This document shows positions 45,943 to 54,138 of a DNA stretch of 64,000 bases, in pieces. A program made the translations under genes and the position numbers. This stretch comes from CAVYUC01 sp963771595 (GTDB lineage: Bacteria > Bacteroidota > Bacteroidia > Bacteroidales > Prolixibacteraceae): the NCBI GenBank assembly GCA_963771595.1, contig CAVYUC010000007.1:372001-436000 (forward strand), read 5' to 3'. The notes below the pieces were generated by a model. It did not search any database. It saw only the letters and a list, made by a program, of their open reading frames with translations, and was not told the DNA's origin. How positions within the stretch are numbered: position 1 is the first letter of the stretch; every line of letters starts with the position of its first letter.

Positions 45943-47406
45943 ATGCTGGAAAACCATTTCAAGAAATTCAGGCAGAATATAATAGGAATTAATCAGGATT
46001 TTGATACTCCTTTTGGAAAGAAAAAAATCGTTTATGCCGACTGGATTGCCAGCGGAAGGTTGTACCAGCCTATTGAAGATAAGATTACAAAAATTTTTGG
46101 CCCGTTTGTCGGAAATACACACACCGAAACCAGCGAAACAGGAACGCGCATGACTTACGCCTACCACAAATCGCACGAAATAATTAAAAAACATGTAAAT
46201 GCCGGCCCGAATGATATTATTATAACTGCCGGCTCGGGAATGACGGCAGTAATTAATAAGTTTCAGCGGATTCTGGGTTTAAAATACTGTGGCAAATTGT
46301 CGCATAAAAAATGCCTTGCGGAACGGGAGCGTCCGGTGGTTTTTGTTACACATATGGAACATCATTCCAATCAAACATCGTGGTACGAAACAAATGCCGA
46401 TGTTGTGGTGATTGAGCCGGATGAAAACCTGCTGGTCGATCCTGAGAACCTGAGAAAAGCACTGGAAGAATACAATAACCGGCCGTTTAAAATCGGTTCG
46501 TTTACAGCTTGTTCAAATGTTACAGGTGTTCGAACGCCATACAAAAAACTTGCGCGCATTATGCACGAATTTGGCGGTGTTTGTTTCATCGACTTTGCCG
46601 CTTCGGCTCCATACGATGATATAAATATGCATCCTGAAGATCTATTGGAAAAGCTCGATGCAGTTATGTTTTCGCCGCATAAATTTTTAGGCGGACCGGG
46701 TTCGAGCGGTGTTTTGGTATTTGATGATTCGATGTATAAAAATGAAGTGCCGGATAATCCCGGCGGAGGTACAGTTGACTGGACCAATCGCTGGGGAAAA
46801 TATAAATATGTTGACGACATTGAAGCACGCGAAGATGGCGGCACTCCGGGATTTTTGCAATCCATCCGTGCAGCGCTGGCCATTGAACTGAAACAGCAGA
46901 TGGATATCCGGATGATAAAAAAAAGGGAAATTGAATTATTACAACTGGCATTTAGCGGACTGGATACAATTAATGGATTAAAAATTCTGGCTGACAATAT
47001 AAGAGAAAGACTTGGAGTCATTTCCTTTTATATTGATGGAATTCATTATAACCTTTTGGTACAGATACTAAATGACAAATATGGTATTCAAACCCGTGGC
47101 GGTTGCGCCTGTGCCGGAACTTACGGTCATTTTTTGCTTGAAGTAACCTACGAACAATCAAAAGAAATAACCGATAAAATAAACCACGGCGATCTGTCGG
47201 AAAAACCAGGTTGGGTGCGCTGGTCGCTGCACCCGACCATGACCAATGCTGAAGTTGAATTAATGATTACTGCTCTTCAGGATATTGTTGAAAATATTGA
47301 GGAATACAAAAAACATTATTTGTACGACAATCGTAAAAATATTTTCTGGCACACCAACGATGTCAGCGATGCCGGATTGGTGAAAAGCTGGTTTACATTG
47401 GAATGA
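45943..47406 (+). CDS. Class V aminotransferase (cysteine desulfurase-like)
   Basis: A 487-residue PLP-dependent enzyme. The PLP Lys lies in 'AVMFSPHKFLGGPGSSGVLVF', preceded by the cofactor Asp in 'GGVCFIDFAASAPYDD'; 'HMEHHSNQTSWYE' also fits this family. A Cys-rich 'TRGGCACAGTYGHFLL' lies at about residue 385, at the position of the SufS/NifS-type desulfurase loop. The extra C-terminal ~90 residues make it longer than SufS. Sulfur transfer is plausible but no suf or moco gene is nearby, so the substrate is open. Confidence 0.85.
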   Translation: MLENHFKKFRQNIIGINQDFDTPFGKKKIVYADWIASGRLYQPIEDKITKIFGPFVGNTHTETSETGTRMTYAYHKSHEIIKKHVNAGPNDIIITAGSGMTAVINKFQRILGLKYCGKLSHKKCLAERERPVVFVTHMEHHSNQTSWYETNADVVVIEPDENLLVDPENLRKALEEYNNRPFKIGSFTACSNVTGVRTPYKKLARIMHEFGGVCFIDFAASAPYDDINMHPEDLLEKLDAVMFSPHKFLGGPGSSGVLVFDDSMYKNEVPDNPGGGTVDWTNRWGKYKYVDDIEAREDGGTPGFLQSIRAALAIELKQQMDIRMIKKREIELLQLAFSGLDTINGLKILADNIRERLGVISFYIDGIHYNLLVQILNDKYGIQTRGGCACAGTYGHFLLEVTYEQSKEITDKINHGDLSEKPGWVRWSLHPTMTNAEVELMITALQDIVENIEEYKKHYLYDNRKNIFWHTNDVSDAGLVKSWFTLE

Positions 47407-47451
47407 TACTAAACCACATGTTTATGATTTTACCTTAAACTGTTGTTTAGT

Positions 47452-47459
47452 TATCTTTG
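47452..47459 (+). promoter_or_regulatory. -7 element for the patatin gene
   Basis: TATCTTTG at 47452-47459 matches TAnnTTTG exactly, predicting a start near 47466 and a 5' leader of about 70 bases that contains a 17-codon ORF starting at 47499. Confidence 0.45.
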
Positions 47460-47538
47460 TATTCAAATTGTTTAATTAAATAAGAAAGCCAGGCTAATAT
47501 GACAATGAAAAACAAAGTATTAACGAATTACTACAAAA

Positions 47539-48291
47539 GTGAAAAAATATAAAACCGGTTTGGTGCTAAGTGGCGGCGGAACGCGTGGGTTTGCACATCT
47601 TGGCGTTGTTGCGGCGCTTCTTGAAAATGGTATACGTCCCGATGTAATTTCTGGTGTTAGCGCCGGAGCAATTGCAGGTGCTTTTATTGCAGCGGGTTAT
47701 TCCCCTGAAAAGGCAATGGAAATTTTCAATAAGGGCGGGCTTCTCCGATATACAAAAACACAGCTTCCTGTTAACGGTTTTTTCAAACTTAATGGTCTTA
47801 AAGATATTATTGACAAAGAAATTGAAGTTAAAAATATTCAGGACCTGGAAATTCCTTTTTATATTGGCGTTTGCAACCTAAATCAGGGAACTGTGGAATA
47901 TAGGTCTCAAGGACCGCTTAGCCAGTGGGTACTGGCATCCTCTTCCATTCCTGTATTGTTTTCGCCTGTGGAAATTGATGGCAGTTTATATGCCGACGGC
48001 GGAATTCTGGATAATATCCCCATAGAACCCATTAAAAACGATTGTGAAAAAATTATAGCAGTTAACATTACCCCAATCAATCCGCAGGAAAAATTAAAAA
48101 ACATGATACAAATTATTTCCCGCACTTTTTATATGAATGTAAATGCGAATAAAAATGAAGTTGCTAATTATGCTTCGGTTTATATTGAACCCGAAGGAAT
48201 AAACAAATACGACATTTTTGGCCGCGGTCATATAAAAGAATTATTCGATTTGGGATTTAATGCTGCCAAAACTATACGTTTTACAAACTAA
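47539..48291 (+). CDS. Patatin-like phospholipase
   Basis: A 250-residue patatin/RssA-like lipid acyl hydrolase with the Ser-Asp dyad: oxyanion loop 'SGGGTRGFAHLG', nucleophile 'GVSAGA' (Ser41) and 'YADGGILDNIP' (Asp153). It starts with GTG; no in-frame ATG exists upstream. Cytoplasmic, with no signal peptide; it may act on membrane phospholipids in turnover or signalling. A 17-codon reading frame (47499-47552) in the leader overlaps its start in another phase. Confidence 0.9.
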   Translation: MKKYKTGLVLSGGGTRGFAHLGVVAALLENGIRPDVISGVSAGAIAGAFIAAGYSPEKAMEIFNKGGLLRYTKTQLPVNGFFKLNGLKDIIDKEIEVKNIQDLEIPFYIGVCNLNQGTVEYRSQGPLSQWVLASSSIPVLFSPVEIDGSLYADGGILDNIPIEPIKNDCEKIIAVNITPINPQEKLKNMIQIISRTFYMNVNANKNEVANYASVYIEPEGINKYDIFGRGHIKELFDLGFNAAKTIRFTN

Positions 48292-48603
48292 TGCATTTGG
48301 ACTTCTTCAAAAAGATCGAATTTTCTAATCCATTCATAAACAAAACAAAACCATAAAAGCAAGGCTATGCTTCACGAACAGAAGCTTTCAGGAACGTGAT
48401 AAAAGTGGAAGAATTTTACAAAAGATTTTGCCAATGTAAAAACAATTAATACATTTGCACGCACGAAAAAATAAGGTAACAAGCGTTCTTTTAAAGTTGT
48501 AAATGAAAACCGTTGACAGTTAAAAACAACGGATTGAAATTTAGCAATTTACCACAATATTTTGACAGCGAAACCAACATATATTATTGGTTTTAAAATC
48601 AAA
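48292..48603. other. Gap before the tRNA cluster
   Basis: 312 bases with no gene. It holds the tRNA promoter at 48427-48457 and a CCGTTG/CAACGG hairpin near 48508-48530 in the predicted pre-tRNA leader. Confidence 0.5.
48427..48457 (+). promoter_or_regulatory. Promoter of the tRNA-Ser/Pro cluster
   Basis: TTTG at 48427-48430 is followed after 19 bases by TACATTTG at 48450-48457, an exact fit to the Bacteroidota -33/-7 consensus. It lies about 150 bases upstream of tRNA-Ser. Confidence 0.65.
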
Positions 48604-48692
48604 GGTGAGGTGGGTGAGTGGCTGAAACCACTGGTTTGCTAAACCAGCGTACGGGTAATTCTGTACCGCGGGTTCGAATCCCGCCCTCACCG
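48604..48692 (+). tRNA. tRNA-Ser (GCT)
   Basis: An 89-base class II cloverleaf: acceptor GGTGAGG/CCTCACC with discriminator G, anticodon stem CTGGT/ACCAG with loop TTGCTAA (anticodon GCT), long variable arm, and T-arm GCGGGTTCGAATCCCGC. CCA is not encoded. Confidence 0.95.
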
Positions 48693-48714
48693 CTTGTTTA
48701 ACATTGAAATATTT

Positions 48715-48780
48715 CGGGGTATAGCGCAGTCCGGCTAGCGCATCCCGATTGGAACCGGGAGGGTCGCGGTTTACCTCTCC
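48715..48780 (+). pseudogene. Truncated tRNA-Pro copy
   Basis: The first 28 bases (48715-48742) are identical to the 5' half of the tRNA-Pro at 48819. Beyond that, the anticodon region becomes TCCCG/CGGGA with an 8-base loop containing TTGGAA, the variable region GGGTCGC is retained, and the T-arm and 3' acceptor strand are missing (GGTTTACCTCTCC instead of GGTTCGAATCC...TACCCCG). It cannot form a complete cloverleaf, so it is read as a decayed tandem duplicate. Confidence 0.75.
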
Positions 48781-48818
48781 TAAAATATTGCCGGAATTTG
48801 AAATATAAAGTAATAAAA

Positions 48819-48893
48819 CGGGGTATAGCGCAGTCCGGCTAGCGCACCTGCTTTGGGAGCAGGGGGTCGCAGGTTCGAATCCTGCTACCCCGA
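48819..48893 (+). tRNA. tRNA-Pro (TGG)
   Basis: A 75-base cloverleaf: acceptor CGGGGTA/TACCCCG with the C1-G72 pair typical of bacterial tRNA-Pro, anticodon stem CCTGC/GCAGG with loop TTTGGGA (anticodon TGG), and T-arm GCAGGTTCGAATCCTGC. CCA is not encoded. It follows tRNA-Ser and the broken copy in one transcript. Confidence 0.95.
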
Positions 48894-48898
48894 CTTTT

Positions 48899-48937
48899 AA
48901 AAGGTTTAACCGATTGAATATCGGGCTAAACCTTTTT
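48899..48937 (+). terminator. Terminator of the tRNA cluster
   Basis: AAAAGGTTTA (48899-48908) pairs with TAAACCTTTT (48927-48936), with CCGA/TCGG inside, followed by T residues. It starts six bases after tRNA-Pro. Confidence 0.85.
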
Positions 48938-48971
48938 CTTTTTACGTCTACTGGACTTTCTTCCATAACTT

Positions 48972-49190
48972 CTAATTCTCAATTAACTCCAATTTTACAG
49001 TTATATTTCCGCTACAGGGAATATCAATCGCTTTTGAATATTTCCAGTACTGTTCCCGGTGGTAGGCTCAATTCACCGACTCTTCAAAATCCTCCCACTG
49101 TACTTCACCTGTAAATCCTGGATTTTGGTGCATCGTATAGTGGCGGCTCATTTCAATGAACATCCGCCTTATTCTTGATAACCAGACCAT
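48972..49190 (-). pseudogene. Small decayed reading frame with an internal stop
   Basis: On the minus strand, ATG at 49190 opens 40 codons (through 'MHQNPGFTGEVQWEDFEESVN'), is interrupted by TGA at 49068-49070, and continues in the same frame for 31 codons ('AYHREQYWKYSKAID' onward) to TAG at 48972. The sequence on both sides has protein-like composition, and TGA could come from CGA (Arg). I do not recognise the family. It may be a remnant of a small gene, or chance; no other gene is visible in the 48894-49374 gap. Confidence 0.35.
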
Positions 49191-49374
49191 TATGATATAA
49201 CTTTAAAATCTTTTATTGAAGCATTTCAACTCATTCAGTATATTGATGAAATAGATTTTTGAAAAATAAAATTGCCTGTTACCTGAAAACGAAAAGAGTA
49301 ATTTTTATTTGGAATAATCCTTCCGGACAATTTACTTTGCAGCAGTTATACATCCGTTTTAAATTTGTAAAATC

Positions 49375-50460
49375 ATGCGTAAAATTCTGGTCAGCATTTA
49401 TTTGTTGTTTGTTGTTGTTTCTATTGGCTATTCGCAGGTAACAGTTCCTTTCAATCAAAAAAATATTGCGTATTCAGGCCGAATAGAAACCATTGGCAAC
49501 CAATATGTAAGAATATATTGGCCGGGTACGTCGGCAACGTTGAATTTTAAAGGAACCGAAGCAAAAGCAATTCTGAAAAATGATACAGGGACTACTTTCT
49601 TTTATGCCATTGTTGATGGAGATGCGAAGAATGCCACAAAAATAAAACCGGATGACACAAAGAAAAGTTATGTACTGGCTGCAAATTTACCCGATGGAAA
49701 ACATTCGGTACAACTGTTTAAACTTACCGATAATACAACAATCACTTCTTTTTATGGCTTTGAACTTAATGATGGAGCAAAGGTACTAAAAGCGGATCGC
49801 CCGGGTAAAAAGAAAATTGAATTTTACGGAAACTCCATAACAGCCGGACATGGTGTTGACGTTCCTCCAGGACAAGATGATTCGGGGGCGCCTGAATTTT
49901 TCAATAACTATTTAACCTATGCTGCACGCACAGCCAGGCACTATGATGCACAGTATTCGTGCATTGCGCGTAGTGGAATTGGAGTAATGCTGAGCTGGTT
50001 TCCTGAAATCATGCCTGAAATTTATGACCGTTTGAATCCCGGAGATCCGGACAGCAAATGGGATTTTACACTATTTACTCCCGATGTAGTAGTTATTAAC
50101 CTATTTCAGAATGACAGCTGGTTGGTAAACAATCCTGAACATGAACAGTTTAAAGCCCGTTTTGGCACAGCAAAGCCGAAAGAAGCAGAAATTGTAAAAG
50201 CATATCAGGAACTGGTTAAAAGTATAAGAAAGGAATATCCAAAAGCTTCAATAATTTGCGCTCTTGGAAGTATGGATGCCACTCAAACCGGATCGCCCTG
50301 GCCAGGTTACATTAAAAATGCTGTTGAAGGATTAAATGATCCTAAAATCTATGCTCACTTTTTCGCCTTTAAGGATACACCCGGCCACCCAAAGGCTGCA
50401 GAACAAAAAGTTATGGCCGATGATTTAATAGAATTTATCGATAAGAATATAAAATGGTAA
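49375..50460 (+). CDS. Secreted SGNH esterase, CE2-like
   Basis: A 361-residue secreted esterase. A signal peptide ('MRKILVSIYLLFVVVSIGYS') precedes a beta-sandwich domain (about 20-135: 'YVRIYWPGTSATLNFKGTEAKAIL') and an SGNH hydrolase domain. Catalytic Ser154 is in 'IEFYGNSITAGHG', Asn in 'INLFQNDSW', and His338 in 'DTPGHPKAAEQ'. The order jelly-roll then SGNH matches carbohydrate esterase family 2, so deacetylation of acetylated xylan or other polysaccharides is plausible, in keeping with the xylose genes of the window, although not linked to them. Confidence 0.85.
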   Translation: MRKILVSIYLLFVVVSIGYSQVTVPFNQKNIAYSGRIETIGNQYVRIYWPGTSATLNFKGTEAKAILKNDTGTTFFYAIVDGDAKNATKIKPDDTKKSYVLAANLPDGKHSVQLFKLTDNTTITSFYGFELNDGAKVLKADRPGKKKIEFYGNSITAGHGVDVPPGQDDSGAPEFFNNYLTYAARTARHYDAQYSCIARSGIGVMLSWFPEIMPEIYDRLNPGDPDSKWDFTLFTPDVVVINLFQNDSWLVNNPEHEQFKARFGTAKPKEAEIVKAYQELVKSIRKEYPKASIICALGSMDATQTGSPWPGYIKNAVEGLNDPKIYAHFFAFKDTPGHPKAAEQKVMADDLIEFIDKNIKW

Positions 50461-50478
50461 GGTTTTGAACTTTGTGCC

Positions 50479-50943
50479 TTAATTAATTTTCACTGGCAGC
50501 CTGTAAGATTTATCCAACTCGGGTTTTCCCGATGCATTGTTGTTTTTAAAAACAAGAAATGCATTCCCTTTTCCTATGCTTTCGGGAAAAATCAATGTAG
50601 TGAAGAAAGGAACAAAATCGCTTGTCATCCAGTCTCCCCGGGCATGAACAATGGTATCGGCCAACGTTTTTCCATTCTGTTCAAGATGAACCGTAAATTC
50701 AGCCTCAAAATACCAGCTGCCTTTGGCTTCTCCTTCAATTTTAAGTGGTGATGAAACTGCTGAGCCAGCTTCCGGTTTAATAATATGAATGCCTTCGTCT
50801 TCCGGTTTTTTATCTGTTATCTCTGAATTTGCAGTTTCAGAAGTTTTTTCTTCCACTCCCCCGCCTGCCTTTTTATTGGCAGACTGACAAGCTGATATCA
50901 CCAGTAAACCACTAACTATTATGATTAATCTGAAATAGTTCAT
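50479..50943 (-). CDS. Gmad2-domain lipoprotein
   Basis: A 154-residue lipoprotein ('LIIIVSGLLVISACQS') with an Ig-like Gmad2 domain over the last 100 residues: 'IIKPEAGSAVSSPLKIEGEAKGSWYFEAEF', 'DTIVHARGDWMTSDFVPF' and 'GNAFLVFKNNNASGKPELDKS'. A short acidic linker separates signal and domain. The domain is known from spore-germination proteins and from diverse bacterial lipoproteins; function is unknown. It is convergent with the SGNH gene. Confidence 0.8.
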   Translation of the reverse strand: MNYFRLIIIVSGLLVISACQSANKKAGGGVEEKTSETANSEITDKKPEDEGIHIIKPEAGSAVSSPLKIEGEAKGSWYFEAEFTVHLEQNGKTLADTIVHARGDWMTSDFVPFFTTLIFPESIGKGNAFLVFKNNNASGKPELDKSYRLPVKIN

Positions 50944-50981
50944 CTTCTTTTATCAACGGAAATTGAAAAGTGACATATAAG

Positions 50982-51190
50982 TTTTTCCCAAACTCCCCAT
51001 GTTTTCGGGGAGCAGGGAAAAATTAAGCAATTTAAAAAAATAAAGAAAATTCTTAAAGTTGACTATCTCCGTGGCAGAGCCAAGGAATATTACACCAACT
51101 TTATTTCGGCAAAGAAGCCGAAAATCGAATTTTCTCTATTTCACCATACTGTCAGTCTTGCTAATGACATCTCCCCTAAAATTAGGGGAG
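50982..51190. repeat. Palindromes in the gap before the universal stress gene
   Basis: Two strong inverted repeats lie in this 316-base gap. At 50982-51022, TTTTTCCC..CTCCCC/GGGGAG..GGGAAAAA forms a long hairpin. At 51171-51190, CTCCCCTAA/TTAGGGGAG is a perfect 9-bp palindrome with a 2-base loop. No gene is visible. They resemble the CCCCGAA hairpin at 39089-39107 in having C-rich arms, and may be terminators or repeat-element remnants. Confidence 0.45.
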
Positions 51191-51259
51191 AATATATGGA
51201 ACCACCAAGTAAAGCCTCGCGGAATTATTTTGATCAAAAATCAATAAAATCCGATGTAT

Positions 51260-52138
51260 TTATTTAATGTTTAATGATTCATCATGATAAACAAGTACCG
51301 GTTTACTGAAATTGGTCAACAAATTCCTGGTATCACTTGATGAAAAAATCTGTTCAAAAAAACCTTTTTTTTCCTTTAAGACAACCAGTAAATCCAAATC
51401 GTTGTTTTCAATGTATTCCCCAACGCCTTTTAAAAAATCTTTATTTTTTTCAAGTTTAAAATCAAGGGTGGCATTACTTACTTCATCGTTTACCAACTTC
51501 TGAAACCCGTACCATTTTAGCTGTTCATCAAATCCAAAATCCTCTTCATTGTGTAAAACAGTAATTTTGGAATTTTCTGAGCCTCCAATAAATTCAGATA
51601 AGTGTTTTATGGTTCGAATATCTTCCGGGTTAAAATCAGTGGCATAAAGTACATTTTGCAGCTCCGGTTTCGAAACTGAATCGGGTATAACAAATACAGG
51701 ACAAGAAACATGATCAATGATATTTGGATATCCGACAAGCCCACCTGATGCTTCAGTGTAACTTTGGTGCGAGCTGATCATTAACAAAATATCCTTTTCA
51801 TTTTTAAGCTCCTCGTTAACCAAATCAATGCGGTTTATTTGAGAAACTGCAACATCATAATTTACATTAACTGCATTTTTCTCACAGCATTCTTCGGCTG
51901 TTTGCCGTATTTTATCTTCTGCAATATCAAATTCTTTTCTTGCATTTTTTTCCACTGTTACCAAACTTGGAGCCACTGTGCCTCCTGTGCCAACCATGTA
52001 TGACTGCCGCATCCAGTCAAAGTCGAAAACATAAACAATCTTCAGATAAAGATTATATTTTTCGGTGAATGAAAATGCGTATGAAATAAGATTTTCAATA
52101 TTTTTATAGGAATCCAGGAGTAACAAATTGGTTTTCAT
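51260..52138 (-). CDS. Universal stress protein, tandem UspA domains
   Basis: A 292-residue protein with two UspA-like halves. The first (1-150) has 'LLLLDSYKNIENLISYAFSFTEKYNLYLKIVYVFD' and 'LLMISSHQSYTEASGGLVGYPNIIDHVSCPVFVIP'; the second has 'NVLYATDFNPEDIRTIKHLSEFIG' and 'DLLVVLKEKKGFFEQIFSSSDTRNLLTNFSKPVLVYH'. It is a cytoplasmic stress-responsive protein; an ATP-binding GxxG(x)9G(S/T) motif is not clear in either half. It is followed upstream on the same strand by a group of small membrane-stress genes. Confidence 0.88.
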   Translation of the reverse strand: MKTNLLLLDSYKNIENLISYAFSFTEKYNLYLKIVYVFDFDWMRQSYMVGTGGTVAPSLVTVEKNARKEFDIAEDKIRQTAEECCEKNAVNVNYDVAVSQINRIDLVNEELKNEKDILLMISSHQSYTEASGGLVGYPNIIDHVSCPVFVIPDSVSKPELQNVLYATDFNPEDIRTIKHLSEFIGGSENSKITVLHNEEDFGFDEQLKWYGFQKLVNDEVSNATLDFKLEKNKDFLKGVGEYIENNDLDLLVVLKEKKGFFEQIFSSSDTRNLLTNFSKPVLVYHDESLNIK

Positions 52139-52173
52139 GACTCAAGATTTTTCATATTCAGATTCCGGAAAAT

Positions 52174-52383
52174 CTATTTGTTTTTCTTTGATTTTCTGAA
52201 AGATCTGATTAGTTCCAGTACCAAACGGGATCCGATATCAAAAGTTAATCCGCGCAGTTTCCAATTAAAATCGGCAAGCAAATCGGCCGATACATTTGAA
52301 AAATCGCGTTCGAGAATTTTATTCTCGTATTTGAGTTTATGTCTGAGCATTTGTAATTCGCGCTTGTTTCTAATCGTTCTCAT
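52174..52383 (-). CDS. Small basic protein, unknown
   Basis: A 69-residue Lys/Arg-rich helical protein ('RTIRNKRELQMLRHKLKYENKILERDFSN' and 'VLELIRSFRKSKKNK'). It is followed by only a 6-base gap from the holin-III-like gene and is probably cotranscribed. Not recognised; small genes of this sort commonly accompany YtxH/holin-III pairs. Confidence 0.6.
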   Translation of the reverse strand: MRTIRNKRELQMLRHKLKYENKILERDFSNVSADLLADFNWKLRGLTFDIGSRLVLELIRSFRKSKKNK

Positions 52384-52389
52384 ACTATT

Positions 52390-52755
52390 TTAAATTTCCT
52401 GTTTTTCATCATCATCAAAGAATATTTCAGAGAAATTTTTAATTACAATTGAAACAAGCAACCGCCTTCCGATAAAGAAGAAAATTAAGGCAAGAATTAA
52501 AAGCGCTCCTGCCGAAATAAGTAACCCCTGAACGTAACTTCCATAAGTTTCGCCATACCATACAGCAAAAGCTGCAGCACCAAAACCAACGGTTAAAGCG
52601 GCCACAATCACTGCAAAAAGCGAGCTGAAAATAAAGCTGACTATTCCTGATGTTTTGTCAATTACTGCCAGCTTTAAAATATCGAGCTTTACTTTTGCTA
52701 ATTTCTCAACTACATGGATAAACTCATTAATGTGTCTTGATAATTCGCTGCTCAT
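52390..52755 (-). CDS. Phage-holin-III-like membrane protein
   Basis: A 121-residue protein with an N-terminal amphipathic helix ('SRHINEFIHVVEKLAKVKLDILKLAVIDK') and two transmembrane helices ('IVSFIFSSLFAVIVAALTVGFGAAAFAVW' and 'YVQGLLISAGALLILALIFFFIG'), the layout of the Phage_holin_3_6 family. Despite the name, most members are chromosomal envelope-stress proteins. The tail is acidic (FFDDDEKQEI). It sits between a YtxH gene and a small basic protein gene on the same strand. Confidence 0.8.
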   Translation of the reverse strand: MSSELSRHINEFIHVVEKLAKVKLDILKLAVIDKTSGIVSFIFSSLFAVIVAALTVGFGAAAFAVWYGETYGSYVQGLLISAGALLILALIFFFIGRRLLVSIVIKNFSEIFFDDDEKQEI

Positions 52756-52791
52756 TATAATGTTAATTGCGGCCTGCTGTTGATTTTTGCC

Positions 52792-53088
52792 TTATTTGGT
52801 TTCAGCTTTAATTTTCGCTGATGATTCATTTACTCTTTCTTTCATTTTTTTCTCCGCATCATCAGATTTGCCGCGCATTTCAGTTATAATTTCATTTACC
52901 TGTTCTTTAAGGTCATCAACTTTTTCACCAATTGTTTCGGTAAGATCTTTTGATACTTCATTCACTTTTTTAGTGATTTTTTTTCGGGTATTTTCTCCTT
53001 TTTCAGGTGCAACTAATAATCCGGTCAAAGCTCCAGCAGCTGCTCCGGCAATAAATCCCAATAGTGCATTTCTTGTTCCTCTTTTCAT
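52792..53088 (-). CDS. YtxH-domain protein
   Basis: A 98-residue protein: 'RNALLGFIAGAAAGALTGLLVAPEKGENTRKKI' is the YtxH signature, a glycine-rich transmembrane hairpin ending with P-x-x-G. A long Lys/Glu-rich coiled coil follows. YtxH proteins are general-stress proteins of the cell envelope. It lies upstream of the holin-III-like gene, consistent with a stress operon. Confidence 0.88.
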   Translation of the reverse strand: MKRGTRNALLGFIAGAAAGALTGLLVAPEKGENTRKKITKKVNEVSKDLTETIGEKVDDLKEQVNEIITEMRGKSDDAEKKMKERVNESSAKIKAETK

Positions 53089-53157
53089 GATACTTAAATT
53101 TTTATTTGTTAATATAACTTTTATTTAAAACGTGTTGAACCTCTGTTTGTTTAAATT

Positions 53158-53358
53158 TTAACCAATTAATCCTCCCAATGGAAAAACACCGGGTTTAATA
53201 TTACCAGGCGAATTGTTTTTGTTTACAACTTTTTTCTTCGGCAGGCTCAAATCATCAGTTAAATGCTGTTGCTTGCTTTTGAAACTTTTTATTCCTGAAG
53301 TAATGATTTGTTTCAGTTTGGTTTTGGTTGAAAATTTAAATAGTTTTTTAATATTCAT
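53158..53358 (-). CDS. Small basic protein, unknown
   Basis: A 66-residue, Lys-rich, proline-containing protein ('KLFKFSTKTKLKQIITSGIKSFKSKQQHL', ending 'FPLGGLIG'). It is the first gene of the small-gene group ending with the universal stress protein. Not recognised; coding is supported mainly by position and a plausible start. Confidence 0.45.
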   Translation of the reverse strand: MNIKKLFKFSTKTKLKQIITSGIKSFKSKQQHLTDDLSLPKKKVVNKNNSPGNIKPGVFPLGGLIG

Positions 53359-53626
53359 ATCTACAATTCATTTTAGCGCTTAAGGAAAAAATTGTTCCAT
53401 TTGTTAAATTGCTGTATATTTCAATATAAAATAATGAAATTCAATATTATACAATATAAAAAAAAATAATTAAAATAGCGATACATGTAGAAGGAATTCC
53501 ACATACTGTGGCACACATAAACAAGATTCCGGCTGGGTTGCTTTATTTTTTCACTAATGGGCAAACTCAAAACAAAAACTGAAACCTGATTTGGGAATTA
53601 TAATGCACAAAACGGGACATTAATAC

Positions 53627-54028
53627 TCAGTTGGAACCAGTAATCAGAAATTCGATATAATTGGCAGGTATTGGTTTTACAAGGAATGCGCTTACAAAAG
53701 GATATTGCATAATTTTATTTCGAAGGTCCACTGTGTTGTTGCTGGTCACTACAATTACTTCCAGTTTATTCATGAAATTTGTTAGCCGGTATAATTTGTC
53801 CAGTGATTTTGAAAGTTGTTTCCCCAGAATTTTTTCATCCAACAGAATGTAATGCAGCCTTTTGGGAGTGCTGTCAATATGATTTTCCACAAAATTTACA
53901 GCGTCGCCAAAATTATTGAACGGGTAAAAGAAATTTTCGAGATGTTTTTGTTGTAGTTCATTTTTCTTTTTTTCCAAAAACGCCTCATCCGCATTTATAC
54001 ATACTACCTTTCGTTTCTTTGGATTCAT
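53627..54028 (-). CDS. Receiver-like small protein
   Basis: A 133-residue CheY-like receiver. The start at 54028 ('MNPKKRKVVCINADEAF') removes 28 residues of an upstream extension lacking family features. The acceptor-region 'LHYILLDEKILGKQL', the switch 'EVIVVTSNN' and the conserved Lys in 'SAFLVKPIPANYIEFL' fit the fold, although the first acidic pair is degenerate ('INADEAF'). No output domain is present. The gene lies downstream of the hybrid histidine kinase, which ends about 110 bases away, suggesting a partner. Confidence 0.7.
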   Translation of the reverse strand: MNPKKRKVVCINADEAFLEKKKNELQQKHLENFFYPFNNFGDAVNFVENHIDSTPKRLHYILLDEKILGKQLSKSLDKLYRLTNFMNKLEVIVVTSNNTVDLRNKIMQYPFVSAFLVKPIPANYIEFLITGSN

Positions 54029-54138
54029 TTTACTGGCTGCTTTATGAATATGCAGTCGTCCAATTATTATTCCAAAAACATAACCAACAGGCTTAAAACA
54101 TAATCCCTGCAATTGTAAAAATCACATAAGTATGAAAT

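Noticed and set aside
48541..48966. A 141-codon minus-strand open frame across the tRNA-Ser/Pro cluster
   Set aside because: It is antisense to tRNA genes and contains the 'GFEPATPCSQSRCASRTALYP' pattern that arises from tRNA sequence and is a well-known false hypothetical protein.
51059..51247. A 62-codon plus-strand frame in the gap before the universal stress gene
   Set aside because: No domain and no start signal; the segment contains a perfect palindrome, so non-coding repeat sequence is more likely.
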